DNA from: Halorussus halophilus
GTDB lineage: Archaea; Halobacteriota; Halobacteria; Halobacteriales; Haladaptataceae
DNA: 63,455 bases
Direction of reading: 5' to 3'
Assembly: GCF_008831545.1 (NCBI RefSeq)
Contig: NZ_CP044526.1
Span: forward strand, 1-63,455
Below, piece after piece: positions 29,074 through 38,060 of this stretch. The notes under the pieces are model-generated. The model was not told the DNA's origin. It saw nothing but the letters and a program-made list of their open reading frames with translations, and made no database searches. A program made the position numbers and the translations under genes. Position 1 is the stretch's first letter; every line of letters starts with the position of its first letter.

Positions 29074-30255
29074 ATGCAAGCAGTGATTCTGGCCGCGGGC
29101 CAGGGGACCCGTATCCGCCCCTTGTCGGCGTCGCTCCCGAAACCGATGTTGCCCGTCGCCGACCGGCCGCTCGTCGCTCACACGGCGACAGCAGCGGCCG
29201 ACGCTGGCGCAGACGAACTGATACTGGTCGTCGGCTACGAGGCCGACGCGGTCCGCGACTACTTCGGCGCGGAGTTCGCCGGTGTGCCAGTCAGCTACGC
29301 CGTCCAGAAAGAGCAGTCGGGGACGGCCGACGCAGTGCGGGCCGCCCAAGAACACATCGACGGGTCGTTCGCGGTGTTGAACGGCGACAACCTCTACGAA
29401 CCCGAGGCAGTCGCCGAACTGTTCGCCGACGGGCCAGCCATCGGCGCGGTTCGCGTCGAAAATCCCTCGAACTACGGCGTTCTCAGCACGGCGGCCGGAA
29501 CGGTCACCGACATCGTAGAAAAACCGGCCGACCCACCGACGAACCTCGCCAACGCCGGTGCCTACGCCTTCCCGGCGGAAGCCCGCGAGTGGCTCGACGT
29601 CGGCAAGAGCGAGCGTGGCGAGTACGAGATTACGGACGTTCTCGCCCGCGTCGTAGACGAGTACGACGTCAGTTTCGCCGAGATGGACAAGTGGCTCGAC
29701 GTGGGGCGTCCGTGGGAACTGCTGGAAGCCAACGAGTGGAAGCTCGACGAACTCGAACGCGACGTTCGAGGCAACGTTCACGAAGACGCCGACCTTCGGG
29801 GTGACGTGGTCGTCGAAGAAGGCGCGACGGTCGATGCTGGCGTCGTAGTCGAGGGACCGGCACTGATTCGCTCGGGCGCGAGCGTCGGACCGAACGCCTA
29901 CATTCGCGGCGCGACGCTGGTCGGCGAAGGCGCGAAAATCGGCCACAGCGTCGAGGTCAAGAACAGCGTTCTCAGCGAGGGAGCGAGCGTCGGCCACCTC
30001 AGTTACGTCGGCGACAGCGTCCTCGGACGTGACGTGAACTTCGGTGCGGGGACGAACGTCGCCAACCTCCGTCACGACGACGAGGCAGTGAAGTTCACAG
30101 TCAAAGGCGACCGCATCTCGACGGGACGCCGAAAGTTCGGCGTCGTCGCAGGTGACGAGGCAAAGACCGGCATCAACAGTAGTCTGAACGCAGGACTGAA
30201 ACTCTCCGCAGGTGCGACGACGAAGCCCGGAGAGGTCGTCACGCGTGACCGCTGA
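29074..30255 (+). CDS. GlmU-like sugar-1-phosphate nucleotidyltransferase with left-handed beta-helix
   Basis: 393 aa. The N terminus has the nucleotidyltransferase signature LAAGQGTRIRPL with Lys in LPKPMLPVAD, then LNGDNLY. From about residue 235, hexapeptide repeats form the acyltransferase beta-helix (VVVEEGATVDAG, VGPNAYIRGA). This is the archaeal GlmU arrangement: acetylation of GlcN-1-P and transfer to UTP to give UDP-GlcNAc. A glucose-1-P thymidylyltransferase-like role is an alternative. The Thr-rich protein gene starts 11 bp after its stop. Confidence 0.9.
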   Translation: MQAVILAAGQGTRIRPLSASLPKPMLPVADRPLVAHTATAAADAGADELILVVGYEADAVRDYFGAEFAGVPVSYAVQKEQSGTADAVRAAQEHIDGSFAVLNGDNLYEPEAVAELFADGPAIGAVRVENPSNYGVLSTAAGTVTDIVEKPADPPTNLANAGAYAFPAEAREWLDVGKSERGEYEITDVLARVVDEYDVSFAEMDKWLDVGRPWELLEANEWKLDELERDVRGNVHEDADLRGDVVVEEGATVDAGVVVEGPALIRSGASVGPNAYIRGATLVGEGAKIGHSVEVKNSVLSEGASVGHLSYVGDSVLGRDVNFGAGTNVANLRHDDEAVKFTVKGDRISTGRRKFGVVAGDEAKTGINSSLNAGLKLSAGATTKPGEVVTRDR

Positions 30256-30266
30256 GAGGTAAATCA

Positions 30267-30776
30267 ATGAGCAAAACGATGCACGCAGTGCTTGCGTTCG
30301 CCGGGGTCGCACTCCTCGCTGCGGGACTCGCAGTGTCGCTGAGCGGTGCCGGGTTCACCACCGGACCCTCTCAGAGTTCCGCGGACGCGACGACGACAGT
30401 GACCTCGACGCAGGCACCGAACGACCAGCAGACCACCCAGAGTGACCAGTCGCAGGCGACGACGCAGGCCCAGCAGGAGACGACGGAACAGCAGACGACC
30501 GCCGCGACGACGACCGCAGGAACCACGACCGCGAACGGGACGACCACGGCGAACGGAACGGCGACGACGACCACAGGGACGACGACCGGAACCACGACTA
30601 GCGGAACGACAACTACGACCCAGACGACCACCGCGACGACTACCACATCCACGACTACGACCACCGCAACGACGACTACGACTACCACAACCACGACTAC
30701 GACCACCGCAACGACGACGACGACCACCGCAACGACGACTCAGACGACCACGACGAATACGTCTGTCTCGGTGTAA
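30267..30776 (+). CDS. Mucin-like Thr-rich membrane-anchored protein
   Basis: 169 aa. Residues 7-29 form one hydrophobic helix (VLAFAGVALLAAGLAVSLSG). The rest is mostly Thr with Ala, Gln and Gly, ending in pure Thr runs coded by mixed ACN codons. It would sit outside the cell as an extended, probably heavily O-glycosylated stalk. The same helix-plus-Thr-tail design is fused to the flippase at 60220-62472, with similar LxxxGxxLLxxGxxVxLxG helices. It follows the glmU-like gene by 11 bp, which ties it to glycan supply. The nearby antisense poly-Val frame is a shadow. Confidence 0.8.
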   Translation: MSKTMHAVLAFAGVALLAAGLAVSLSGAGFTTGPSQSSADATTTVTSTQAPNDQQTTQSDQSQATTQAQQETTEQQTTAATTTAGTTTANGTTTANGTATTTTGTTTGTTTSGTTTTTQTTTATTTTSTTTTTATTTTTTTTTTTTTATTTTTTATTTQTTTTNTSVSV

Positions 30777-30960
30777 CGACTGTTGAGTTTCCTTCGCGAC
30801 GGAGGACCAGAGACGCTATTCGATGGCCGCGAGGGCAACTTCTTTGTCCTCTCCGTTCCACCGTCCGATACGGAACATGGGTCGAACGATAGTTCGACAC
30901 CTCTACCCTCGCATGAAATGAGACGGGACCTCCCCAGGTTCGGACGGAGTTCCCCGTGTT

Positions 30961-31007
30961 CGTGTTGCGAATCGGACCGCGATCCGAGATCCCTGTTCCG
31001 CAACACG
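30961..31007. promoter_or_regulatory. Nested inverted repeat just before the HalOD1 gene
   Basis: CGTGTTGCG (30961-30969) pairs with CGCAACACG (30999-31007), and inside it TCGGA pairs with TCCGA. It ends 10 bp before the ATG at 31018, so it could be an operator or an RNA hairpin affecting translation. Confidence 0.5.
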
Positions 31008-31017
31008 ATTGATCTGT

Positions 31018-31392
31018 ATGTCACGTAATTCGGACGACGAGTTGCCGTTCGACCGCATCGACTTCGACGACAGAGCAGGGTGCTATCACGTCGAGTGCGA
31101 CTGGCGGTCTGGAGAGTCGCTGACCGACACTATCGTCGCCAGTATCGTCGCTATTTCCGACAAAAAACGGGACAACCTCGCGACGCTCGACGCCGTGCTG
31201 AACACCGACTCTCTCGACGAGATCTTCGTCCCCGACGACGCGGGGACGCCACGAAAAGGCGGCCGCCTCTCGTTCGTTTTCGAGGAACACGAGATTACCA
31301 TCCACCGCCACGGAACCATCGTCATCTACCCGCCGGAGCGAGAGTGGTCTGGACTACGAGAGTTACGAAGTCGCCCGTCGTTCGACGACTGA
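31018..31392 (+). CDS. HalOD1 output-domain protein
   Basis: 124 aa from the ATG at 31018. The single domain (YHVECDWRSGESLTDTIVASIVAISD, cut short; later LDEIFVPD, GGRLSFVFEEHEITIHRHG) is HalOD1, a haloarchaeal domain often at the end of response regulators and thought to act as signalling output. This is a stand-alone copy with no receiver. A structured inverted repeat lies directly upstream. Confidence 0.85.
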   Translation: MSRNSDDELPFDRIDFDDRAGCYHVECDWRSGESLTDTIVASIVAISDKKRDNLATLDAVLNTDSLDEIFVPDDAGTPRKGGRLSFVFEEHEITIHRHGTIVIYPPEREWSGLRELRSRPSFDD

Positions 31393-31423
31393 AATCGAAG
31401 AAGGAAAAGAGGTCGCTGGCTCC

Positions 31424-32044
31424 TCAGTCCGCCCGCGAGAATCCGCTGTTGCCGCCAATATCGACTGGACAGCCCGCGATTTCGCCGCCGCGCATCCCGT
31501 CGGCGAGCCAGTAGATGGAGAAGACGAGCATCAGCAGTGCCAGAATCGTGAACTCCGCGCCTTCGAGCGGGAGCATAGTCAGCGCCCCGGCCGCACCGAA
31601 CAGCGAGAAGACGCCAGCGATGAGCGCCGACCCACAAGCTGCACACCCAGCGCCGAGCGTGCCGAGGACCATCCCGAAGATGCTGCCCGAACCGCTCTTG
31701 ACCGAGACGCGCTCGCGCTTGAGGTGGTAGGTCAGCATAGCGAGGTTGACACCAGTCAGTAGGCCTGCAGCGACGAGTAGCACCTCCGTCATCGGTCGGA
31801 ACGCAGTCCCGACGAACGGATACAGGTTCACCAGAACCGTCAGGCGCGCGTCCAAGGGGAGTGCGCCGTTCAGCACGACGTTTCGGACGAGGTTGACGTT
31901 CTGCGAGAGGACGAACACAGAGAGTCCAACCGCCGAGGCGAACAGGGTCAACGCCGCGTACGCGGGTATCGTAACGACGAGTCTGACCGTTCGAGCGATG
32001 AGACGCAAGTCGTCGGTACTGGTCGGAAGTCGAATCCCACTCAT
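31424..32044 (-). CDS. Multi-pass membrane protein with CxxC motif, partner of DsbA-like protein
   Basis: 206 aa with about five membrane segments. GAGCAACGSA puts Cys134-x-x-Cys137 at the edge of a segment, and Cys192 lies near the C terminus. Its ATG overlaps the stop of the DsbA-like gene (ATGA). A membrane protein with a dithiol pair, coupled to an extracellular thiol oxidase, fits the role of DsbB/VKOR or DsbD/CcdA (recharging the partner), although no such family signature is visible. It is a candidate new electron-transfer partner. Confidence 0.75.
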   Translation of the reverse strand: MSGIRLPTSTDDLRLIARTVRLVVTIPAYAALTLFASAVGLSVFVLSQNVNLVRNVVLNGALPLDARLTVLVNLYPFVGTAFRPMTEVLLVAAGLLTGVNLAMLTYHLKRERVSVKSGSGSIFGMVLGTLGAGCAACGSALIAGVFSLFGAAGALTMLPLEGAEFTILALLMLVFSIYWLADGMRGGEIAGCPVDIGGNSGFSRAD

Positions 32045-32904
32045 AGGCCTAGGGAGTTTTTGAAGACACTATAACTCTGATTGCCGGTGAATCGCGTGAC
32101 GAACTCACCGTCCTTGAAGAGGAAGAAGACCGGCGTTCCGTTGACGTTGGCCTTCTTCCGGGCCTGTTCGTCGGCTTTGTAAATCTCGTCGTAGGCTTCG
32201 TTTTTGACGTCGTGGATGACTGCGTCGGCGTTGACCTGCGTCTCCTCGCTGACGAACGTGTACGTCTTGTCGAGGATGTTGTCCGTCGTGAACTTTCCTT
32301 GGTTGGCGTAGTACCACGATTTGAGTTTCCAGTAGGTGTTTCGCCGACGAGCGTACGTCGAGTTGAGCGCCCGCGTGGCTTGCTCGGCCCAGTCGTGCGT
32401 GTGGGCGTAGTCGCGAGAAACGAAGGTCACCTTCCCCGTCTGAATGAGGTTCGAGTAGAGCATCGGGAACGTCTGTGCGTCGAACCGCTGGCAGATGGCA
32501 CAGGAGGCGTCCTGAAACTCGACGATAGTCGCCTTCGTCTGGTCCGGGAACTTTCCGGCGGTCGGTTCGAGACCGATGTTCTTCGCGGCAGGGTGACCGA
32601 AATCGACCTGATAGTGGCGGTCGAGTTCCGGATGCGAGTAGCTAGACTCCGAATCGTCGTCGCACGGATCCGAACAATCTCCGTCCGACCCTGTCGTAGT
32701 CGTCTGCTCGCTCTCGGTCGTCGTCTGCCGAGTGGTCGTTTCGGAGTCAGTAGTCGTTCCGATGCTACTAATCGTCGTCTGACTCGAAGACGTGTCGTTC
32801 TGTGGGCGTTGCTGTGAGCCGGTCCCTCCGAGACACCCCGAGAGGAGTGTTCCGGAGGTTGCGACGGCTGCGAGGAATCGTCGGCGGCGAATACGTTCGC
32901 TCAT
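32041..32904 (-). CDS. DsbA-family thioredoxin-fold lipoprotein
   Basis: 287 aa from the ATG at 32904. RRRRF plus a hydrophobic stretch and LLSGC (Cys24) form a lipoprotein signal of twin-arginine style. A Thr-rich linker with GDCSDPCDDD follows. The thioredoxin fold has the active site CAIC (ASCAICQRF) and later NGTPVFFLFKDGEF with the cis-Pro. It would form or reduce disulfides outside the cell. It is co-transcribed with the CxxC membrane protein. Confidence 0.9.
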   Translation of the reverse strand: MSERIRRRRFLAAVATSGTLLSGCLGGTGSQQRPQNDTSSSQTTISSIGTTTDSETTTRQTTTESEQTTTTGSDGDCSDPCDDDSESSYSHPELDRHYQVDFGHPAAKNIGLEPTAGKFPDQTKATIVEFQDASCAICQRFDAQTFPMLYSNLIQTGKVTFVSRDYAHTHDWAEQATRALNSTYARRRNTYWKLKSWYYANQGKFTTDNILDKTYTFVSEETQVNADAVIHDVKNEAYDEIYKADEQARKKANVNGTPVFFLFKDGEFVTRFTGNQSYSVFKNSLGL

Positions 32905-33150
32905 ATCGTGGTTATCTCCCGAGTGTGGAACCCCAGCACACTCTGCTATACACGGATAGACGGCCCGTTGCCCCATTACTATCATCTCGCTAACTCCAGG
33001 ACGTGAGCAGTGACCCTCATTATCGCACTCGTAAAACAGTTACCGACCGACCGACGTGTGCGCGATGAACCCGGACATATCACCGTGATAGCTCGTGAAC
33101 GGTTTACCGAAGCGATAATAAAGGAACTTCCAAACCAACGTTATTTTGAA

Positions 33151-34203
33151 ATGAAACGAGGATCGAGCGTGACGTTCCGGCACGTCGGTGTGGCGTTGAT
33201 GGTCGCCCTGTTAGTCGTGAGTGCAGGCTGTTCGGGAATGGGTGGCGGTGGCCAAGACACGCCGACGGAGTCGGGGGCAAGCAACGGCACGACGACGGCT
33301 GGCGGACTTAGCGATACCACGACGGCGAGCGAAACCCAAAGTGCAACGACGAACGACACGGCGAACGAAACGACCACTGCGGGCGAGGGGACTAACGACA
33401 CGTCGGAGGATAATTCCTCGAACGCGAGCGAACACGACCATTCGAGTCACGACCACGGGAACGAAACCACCAGTGAGTCCGACAGTTCGGACAAGTATCT
33501 CAGCGGTGAGATGACCGTCGTCGTCGGTGACGACCGACTCGAATACCCCAGCGGGTCGGAAGACGCGGGCTTCTGGTTCACCGACCAGCACAAGATTTGG
33601 AACGCGAAGACAGACGGCGAGGTCACGCTCGCGGAAGCACTGGCGCAGTTCGACGTCGAGGCCTCTGCCGACTCGTTCAGCTACGACGGTGAGACCTACG
33701 CCGAGAGCGACTCGGGCGTCTCGGTAGACTACCGCGTCAACGGCCAGTCGGTCGATCCGCAAGAGTACGTCCTGCAAGACGGCGACGAGATCTGGGTTAC
33801 TGTCGAGACTCCAGATATGGAACGGTCGGTCCCCGGTGACCACATCGACCACGAGTACTCCCACATCCACGGTAGCATCGACTTCACCGTGAACGGGAAG
33901 ACCCTCGACTTCAGCAAGGACAAGTACCAGACCGCAGGCCACAGTCGCTACTTCCACTTCGAAGGCGGACACGCCGACCCGTGGCACGCCCACTCTTACT
34001 CGGTGACTCTCCAGTACGCGATGGCGACCCTGCAGGGTCTCTCGGTTGCAGAAGGCGAAGTCACCTACAACGGCACGACCTACAGTGACAGTGACGCCGA
34101 CACGAACGTCCAGGTCATGGTCAACGGTGAAGAAGTTGACCCCAGCGAGTACTTCCTCAAGGATGGCGACGAAGTGGAGATTGTCGTCGAAAGCGAGTCG
34201 TAG
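33151..34203 (+). CDS. His-rich lipoprotein with duplicated domain
   Basis: 350 aa from the ATG at 33151; a TATA-like GATAATAAAG lies about 35 bp upstream. The lipobox LVVSAGC has Cys27, followed by a long acidic Thr/Asn linker with HDHSSHDHGNE. Two similar domains then follow, each ending Y-V-DGDE(I/V)-(V/I)-VE and containing a 'T-AEAL--F' or 'T-QYAM--L' helix. The second has extra His (FHFEGGHADPWHAH). Metal binding outside the cell is plausible. No known enzyme family. It is divergent from the DsbA-like gene. Confidence 0.75.
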   Translation: MKRGSSVTFRHVGVALMVALLVVSAGCSGMGGGGQDTPTESGASNGTTTAGGLSDTTTASETQSATTNDTANETTTAGEGTNDTSEDNSSNASEHDHSSHDHGNETTSESDSSDKYLSGEMTVVVGDDRLEYPSGSEDAGFWFTDQHKIWNAKTDGEVTLAEALAQFDVEASADSFSYDGETYAESDSGVSVDYRVNGQSVDPQEYVLQDGDEIWVTVETPDMERSVPGDHIDHEYSHIHGSIDFTVNGKTLDFSKDKYQTAGHSRYFHFEGGHADPWHAHSYSVTLQYAMATLQGLSVAEGEVTYNGTTYSDSDADTNVQVMVNGEEVDPSEYFLKDGDEVEIVVESES

Positions 34204-34324
34204 AGTCGAGCGATTTGTGAAGTTGGAAGGTTCGTAGACCCGGTTTAGACGGCTTCTTTTTACGTATTTTTCGGGATACTCACTCGGTATGAAGGGTGGG
34301 TGTGCTTTGATGGAAGTCGTTCAG

Positions 34325-34341
34325 GACACACCGCGTTTCCG
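34325..34341 (+). repeat. Origin-recognition-box-like repeat, class B
   Basis: ACACACCGCGTTTCC just past the stop of the first orc1/cdc6 gene. It matches the class B boxes at 35661 and 35839 (inverted). Confidence 0.6.
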
Positions 34342-34344
34342 CTG

Positions 34345-35574
34345 TTATTCGTCGGCGTAGTAGTCAGAGAGCGACTCGTGAACGCCAATCGAATCTATTG
34401 TCTCCTTCAACGCAGAGACTACCAGACCGAGGTCCTGTTGGAGGTCGTATTCGAGGTACTTTCCTCCGGCACGACCCTTGTTCTGCTCGGTCACAGATAG
34501 AATCCCGAGCATACCGAGTTCGTCAAGATGGTCGCGGAGCCAGCGACCGGTGTGCTTCTCGTGGCCAGCGAGTGAGCAGATGTACTGGTACCGAGGGTAA
34601 ATTTCTCGTGACCGAACCGGCGTTTCGTCCTCAGCAGTGAGCGTTGCGAGAGCATACAAAATGTATCGCTCGTGGTCGTTCAAATCCGAGATACCCTCCT
34701 CGATTTCTTTTCTTTCGACACGTGCCAGTGCTTCCTCTACGTGTACCTCTTGAACGACTTCCTCGTCATCTCCACGAGCAATATCCCCTGCAGTCAGTAG
34801 TAGGTCAAGTGCATGCCGAGCATCACCTGATGCCTGTGCCCCCAACGCGGCGCATTTTGGAATCACATCTTCAGTAAGACCATCGTCTTTGAACGCGACA
34901 CTGGCACGCTGTCTGAGAACTTCACGAAGTTCGTTCGCATTATAGTGAGGGAACGAAATCGTGCGTTCGCAGAGCGAGGACCGGACCTTTGGAGAAAGGC
35001 GTTCACGGAATGTAAGATCATTACTAATTCCGATGACGCCGACGCGAGCGTCTTTGAGATTCCCGTTCTCACGGGCACGGGAGAGTTGGTAGAGGACGCT
35101 ATCTTCGCCCTTATGGATATGATCAACCTCGTCGAGAACGAGAAGAACGATGCCACCACGGTCGTCAAGTTCGCGCCACAATTTGGTGTATATTTCACTT
35201 TTGCTGTAGCCAGATTCCGAAATATGATTCTCGGACAAGCGAAGGGCATTGAGAAGAGCAATACCGACTCGATAGCTAGTTTCGAAGCCATCACAGTTGA
35301 TATAGGCAGTGGTGAGACTAAGGTCGGGATACTGTTCAGCGTCTTCTTCCAAGTTGCGGAGAAGGTATCGGGTGGCAGCAGTTTTACCCACACCAGCTTT
35401 ACCGTAGAGAAAAACGTTGTTGGGCTGTTCGCCGTAGATGACGGGTTCGAGAGCTTCGTGGTACTCGTCAATTTCCTCGTCCCGACCGACGAATCTGTCT
35501 GGAGTATAATCATCGAGAAGAGCTTCCCGATTCTCGAACGGTGTGATCGACCGTTCGAAGCTGTGAGAGCTCAT
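34345..35574 (-). CDS. orc1: Orc1/Cdc6-type origin-binding AAA+ protein
   Basis: 409 aa from the ATG at 35574; a start at 35601 is possible. Walker A GKAGVGKT (58-65), Walker B LLVLDEVDHI, sensor 1 GISND and a C-terminal winged helix (YPRYQYICSLAGHEKHTGRWLRDHL, cut short) make it an archaeal initiator. It lies next to three class B origin boxes and AT-rich DNA, so it probably drives the origin at 35575-35880. It is only distantly similar to its neighbour at 35987. Codon use is less GC-rich than around, hinting at plasmid ancestry. Confidence 0.93.
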   Translation of the reverse strand: MSSHSFERSITPFENREALLDDYTPDRFVGRDEEIDEYHEALEPVIYGEQPNNVFLYGKAGVGKTAATRYLLRNLEEDAEQYPDLSLTTAYINCDGFETSYRVGIALLNALRLSENHISESGYSKSEIYTKLWRELDDRGGIVLLVLDEVDHIHKGEDSVLYQLSRARENGNLKDARVGVIGISNDLTFRERLSPKVRSSLCERTISFPHYNANELREVLRQRASVAFKDDGLTEDVIPKCAALGAQASGDARHALDLLLTAGDIARGDDEEVVQEVHVEEALARVERKEIEEGISDLNDHERYILYALATLTAEDETPVRSREIYPRYQYICSLAGHEKHTGRWLRDHLDELGMLGILSVTEQNKGRAGGKYLEYDLQQDLGLVVSALKETIDSIGVHESLSDYYADE

Positions 35575-35880
35575 GTTAACGCGAGAAATAACGTCCCACA
35601 TAGATAAAGTGCCTGTTCCTTTGTTTCCAGTGTTTCCTCTGTTCTCGTTCTTTAAGTAAGACACACACACCGTGTTTCCGCTGCTCTTGGTTCGACTGGA
35701 ACACTTGGAACAAATCGGCTTCTAGAAAACACGAATCTTTAATAGAATCGATTAGAAACAGCAACCGTAGTATAGTCAATTTAGACTACAAAACAGAGAG
35801 AATCGGTCCCTACCCCCACTCTATCAGAGGAAAACAAAGGAAACGCGGTGTGTGTCCGGCGGCTTTAGTGCGGTAACTCT
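35575..35880. other. Candidate replication origin 1 (class B boxes around AT-rich DNA)
   Basis: ACACACCGTGTTTCC at 35663-35677 and its inverted partner GGAAACGCGGTGTGTG at 35840-35855 flank AT-rich DNA containing TAGAAAACACGAATC and AATAGAATCGATTAG. The initiator gene starts immediately to the left. The layout (initiator, inverted boxes, unwinding element) is that of haloarchaeal origins. Confidence 0.65.
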
Positions 35881-35933
35881 TAACGTATTATGCGGACACG
35901 GTGGGGTCCCCTACTCTACCAACTCCCGAGAGA

Positions 35934-35955
35934 ACACACCACCTTTCCAGTGAAA
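35934..35955 (+). repeat. Origin-recognition box, class A, downstream of second orc1 gene
   Basis: ACACACC-A-CTTTCCAGTGAAA. It has the TTTCCAGTGAAA core of class A boxes and lies just beyond the stop of the initiator at 35987. Confidence 0.7.
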
Positions 35956-35986
35956 GTTCGTTATCAATCCACGGACGACGCGTCGT

Positions 35987-37177
35987 TCAATCCTCGGACA
36001 GCACGTTGTCTACGACGCGCGGCTCTTCGAGTAGTCGGTGCTCGGTGTAGCTACCCTCCGCACTCCCGCCGCTCTGGCGGGCTTGCTCGATGACGTCGAG
36101 GAAGGCGTGTTCGCGAAGCAAATCCCTGACCCGGCGAGTCGAGAGCGGGTCTACGCCTTCCTGTTCGCAGATTCGCTCATAGGCCTCGTAGACGGTCGAG
36201 GTGCGGAACGCCGAGCCGTCTTTGTCGTTGAGCGCGAGGATGGCGAGCGCGCGCAGTGCGTGCTTCGAGTGGGGCGTCGCACCGCGGATGAGTTCGCGGA
36301 AGCGGTCGTTCTCTGCGTGGTCGCGAGCCTGCTCGATGTAGTTCTCTCGGACGACGTTCTCCTCGCGGGACTGGGCGATTTCACCAGCGTAGCGGAGGAT
36401 GTCGATAGCCTTGCGTGCGTCGCCGTGTTCGCGAGCCGCGAGCGCGGCCGCCTTCGGGATAGTGCCATCTTCCAGAACGTCGTCTTTGAACGCGTCACTG
36501 CGGGCTTCCATGATGGAGCGCAGTTGGTTGGCGTCGTACGGCGGGAAGACGAACTCGCGCTCGCAGAGACTCGACTTGACGCGCTCGTCCATCCGGTCTT
36601 TGTACTTTATCTTGTTACTGATGCCGATGGTGCCGAGCTTGCAGTTGTCGAGTTTCCCGGCTTCGCCGGCGCGCGAAAGCTGCATGAGGATGGCGTCGTC
36701 TTCGAGTTTGTCGATCTCGTCGAGGATGACCACGGTCACGTCGTACTCGGCATCGAGGATGCGCCAGAGGCGTTTGTAGTACGTCGAGGTCGATATTCCT
36801 TTGTCGGGAACGCTGACAGGGGTTTCAGGCGTGTTGAGTTCGCTCGCAATCGTTTGGACGGTCTGAGTCTCGGTATTGTCCTGCGCGCAATCGACGTACG
36901 CGCGACCGACGGTGACGCCCTCCTTCTCCGCTTCGGAGACGAGTTGCTGGGAGACGTGTTTCGCACAGAGGGACTTCCCGGTCCCGGTCTTCCCGTAGAC
37001 GAGGACGTTGCTCGGACTCTGACCGAACAGCGCGGGGTTGAGCGCGTTGGCCAGCGACTGGAGTTCTTCGTCGCGACCAACGATGCGACCGTCGTCCGGG
37101 AGATGGTTGATTTCGAGTAGCTCCTTGTCCGCGAAGATAGGGTCCTCCCGAGAGAAGAGTTCGCTGGAGTCGGCCAT
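35987..37177 (-). CDS. orc1: Orc1/Cdc6-type origin-binding AAA+ protein, second copy
   Basis: 396 aa from the ATG at 37177. Walker A GKTGTGKS (62-69), Walker B VVILDEIDKL and sensor 1 GISNKI, then a C-terminal winged helix (VYEAYERICEQEGVDPLSTRRVRDLL, cut short). Class A origin boxes begin 2 bp before its start and continue to 37973, with one more past its stop. It is the likely initiator for origin 2. Sequence GC and codon use match the host genome better than those of its neighbour. Confidence 0.95.
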   Translation of the reverse strand: MADSSELFSREDPIFADKELLEINHLPDDGRIVGRDEELQSLANALNPALFGQSPSNVLVYGKTGTGKSLCAKHVSQQLVSEAEKEGVTVGRAYVDCAQDNTETQTVQTIASELNTPETPVSVPDKGISTSTYYKRLWRILDAEYDVTVVILDEIDKLEDDAILMQLSRAGEAGKLDNCKLGTIGISNKIKYKDRMDERVKSSLCEREFVFPPYDANQLRSIMEARSDAFKDDVLEDGTIPKAAALAAREHGDARKAIDILRYAGEIAQSREENVVRENYIEQARDHAENDRFRELIRGATPHSKHALRALAILALNDKDGSAFRTSTVYEAYERICEQEGVDPLSTRRVRDLLREHAFLDVIEQARQSGGSAEGSYTEHRLLEEPRVVDNVLSED

Positions 37178-37178
37178 G

Positions 37179-37341
37179 ACACCACGTTTCCAGTGAAATA
37201 TCTTTAGTGTTCGGACTGGCGGCCGGACAGACACACCAGGTTTCCAGTGAAACGCCTCGAAGAGGGGTGGACGGTCCAGTCGAAACGGAGGTTCGTTCAC
37301 TGGAAACTAGGTCTGCGTTCACCGGAAACGTGGTGTGTTCC
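37179..37341. repeat. Cluster of class A origin boxes
   Basis: TTTCCAGTGAAA-core boxes at 37179-37198 and 37231-37253 point one way. TTCACTGGAAAC (about 37298) and TTCACCGGAAACGTGGTGTG (37319-37338) point the other. They overlap the promoter of the initiator gene, so initiation and autoregulation are probably linked. Confidence 0.75.
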
Positions 37342-37493
37342 GAACCAACCCACTCTCAGAAAGTTGAGAAATGAACAGAGATATCGCTACTAAATCCCTT
37401 AATCCGCCTAAAATCGAGGTGTTCGAAGAGTCCGAAGTCGAACATACTCTCGGAACGAGTTTCCGGGAGTCGGGGAAAATCGAGGTGAGACAT

Positions 37494-37973
37494 ACACACC
37501 AGGTTTCCAGTGAAACGAGAGATAACGGTGGGTGGGGGCACCCCTGGAGTCGGTTGAAAAGAGCCGGTTCAGAACTCAACGCTCAGACGCACGAATAGAA
37601 TAGTCGTTTCGACAGAGAACACGAAGCTCTCGAATGGTGGGAAAGACGTACAGACCGACCGAAATCGCCGTTTCACGTCCAACAATCCGTGACAAAGTCA
37701 CGGATTATTTAATTGTCTTTGACTAACTTAATGGACTTTGAAGTAGGGTAAGATAATAAAGTTCTAGGAAACAGCTCCACTACTGGATAGAGTTCTTATA
37801 TTAATCATAACTGGTTCTCTAGCAACATAGCGGAAATAATCTCCGCATTCCCCTCTCACGGATACGCCTTTTGAACCCGTTTCACTGGAAACACGGTGTG
37901 TGTCCGCACCACGTTTCGACTCCAACTGCTTCCACTTTCGCGACTATCGTTTCACTGGAAACCCGGTGTGTGG
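37494..37973. other. Candidate replication origin 2 (class A boxes around AT-rich DNA)
   Basis: ACACACCAGGTTTCCAGTG (37494-37512) on the left, and two inverted boxes TTTCACTGGAAACMCGGTGT at 37880-37903 and 37950-37973 on the right, enclose about 360 bp with very AT-rich parts (37700-37840). Inside is a perfect inverted repeat AATCCGTGAC/GTCACGGATT (37684-37706). This is the typical arrangement of an Orc1/Cdc6-dependent origin. The G-rich tail seen in the main-chromosome haloarchaeal box is replaced here by GTGTGTG. Confidence 0.8.
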
Positions 37974-38060
37974 CTTTACCACGCTAACAGCACTCTCACT
38001 AGAAACCAAGCAACGCGAAAGACCAAATCACGCTAAAAACCCAAGTCGCGGCGAAAACTG

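Noticed and set aside
29071-30312. 413-aa minus-strand ORF
   Set aside because: Antisense shadow of the glmU-like gene.
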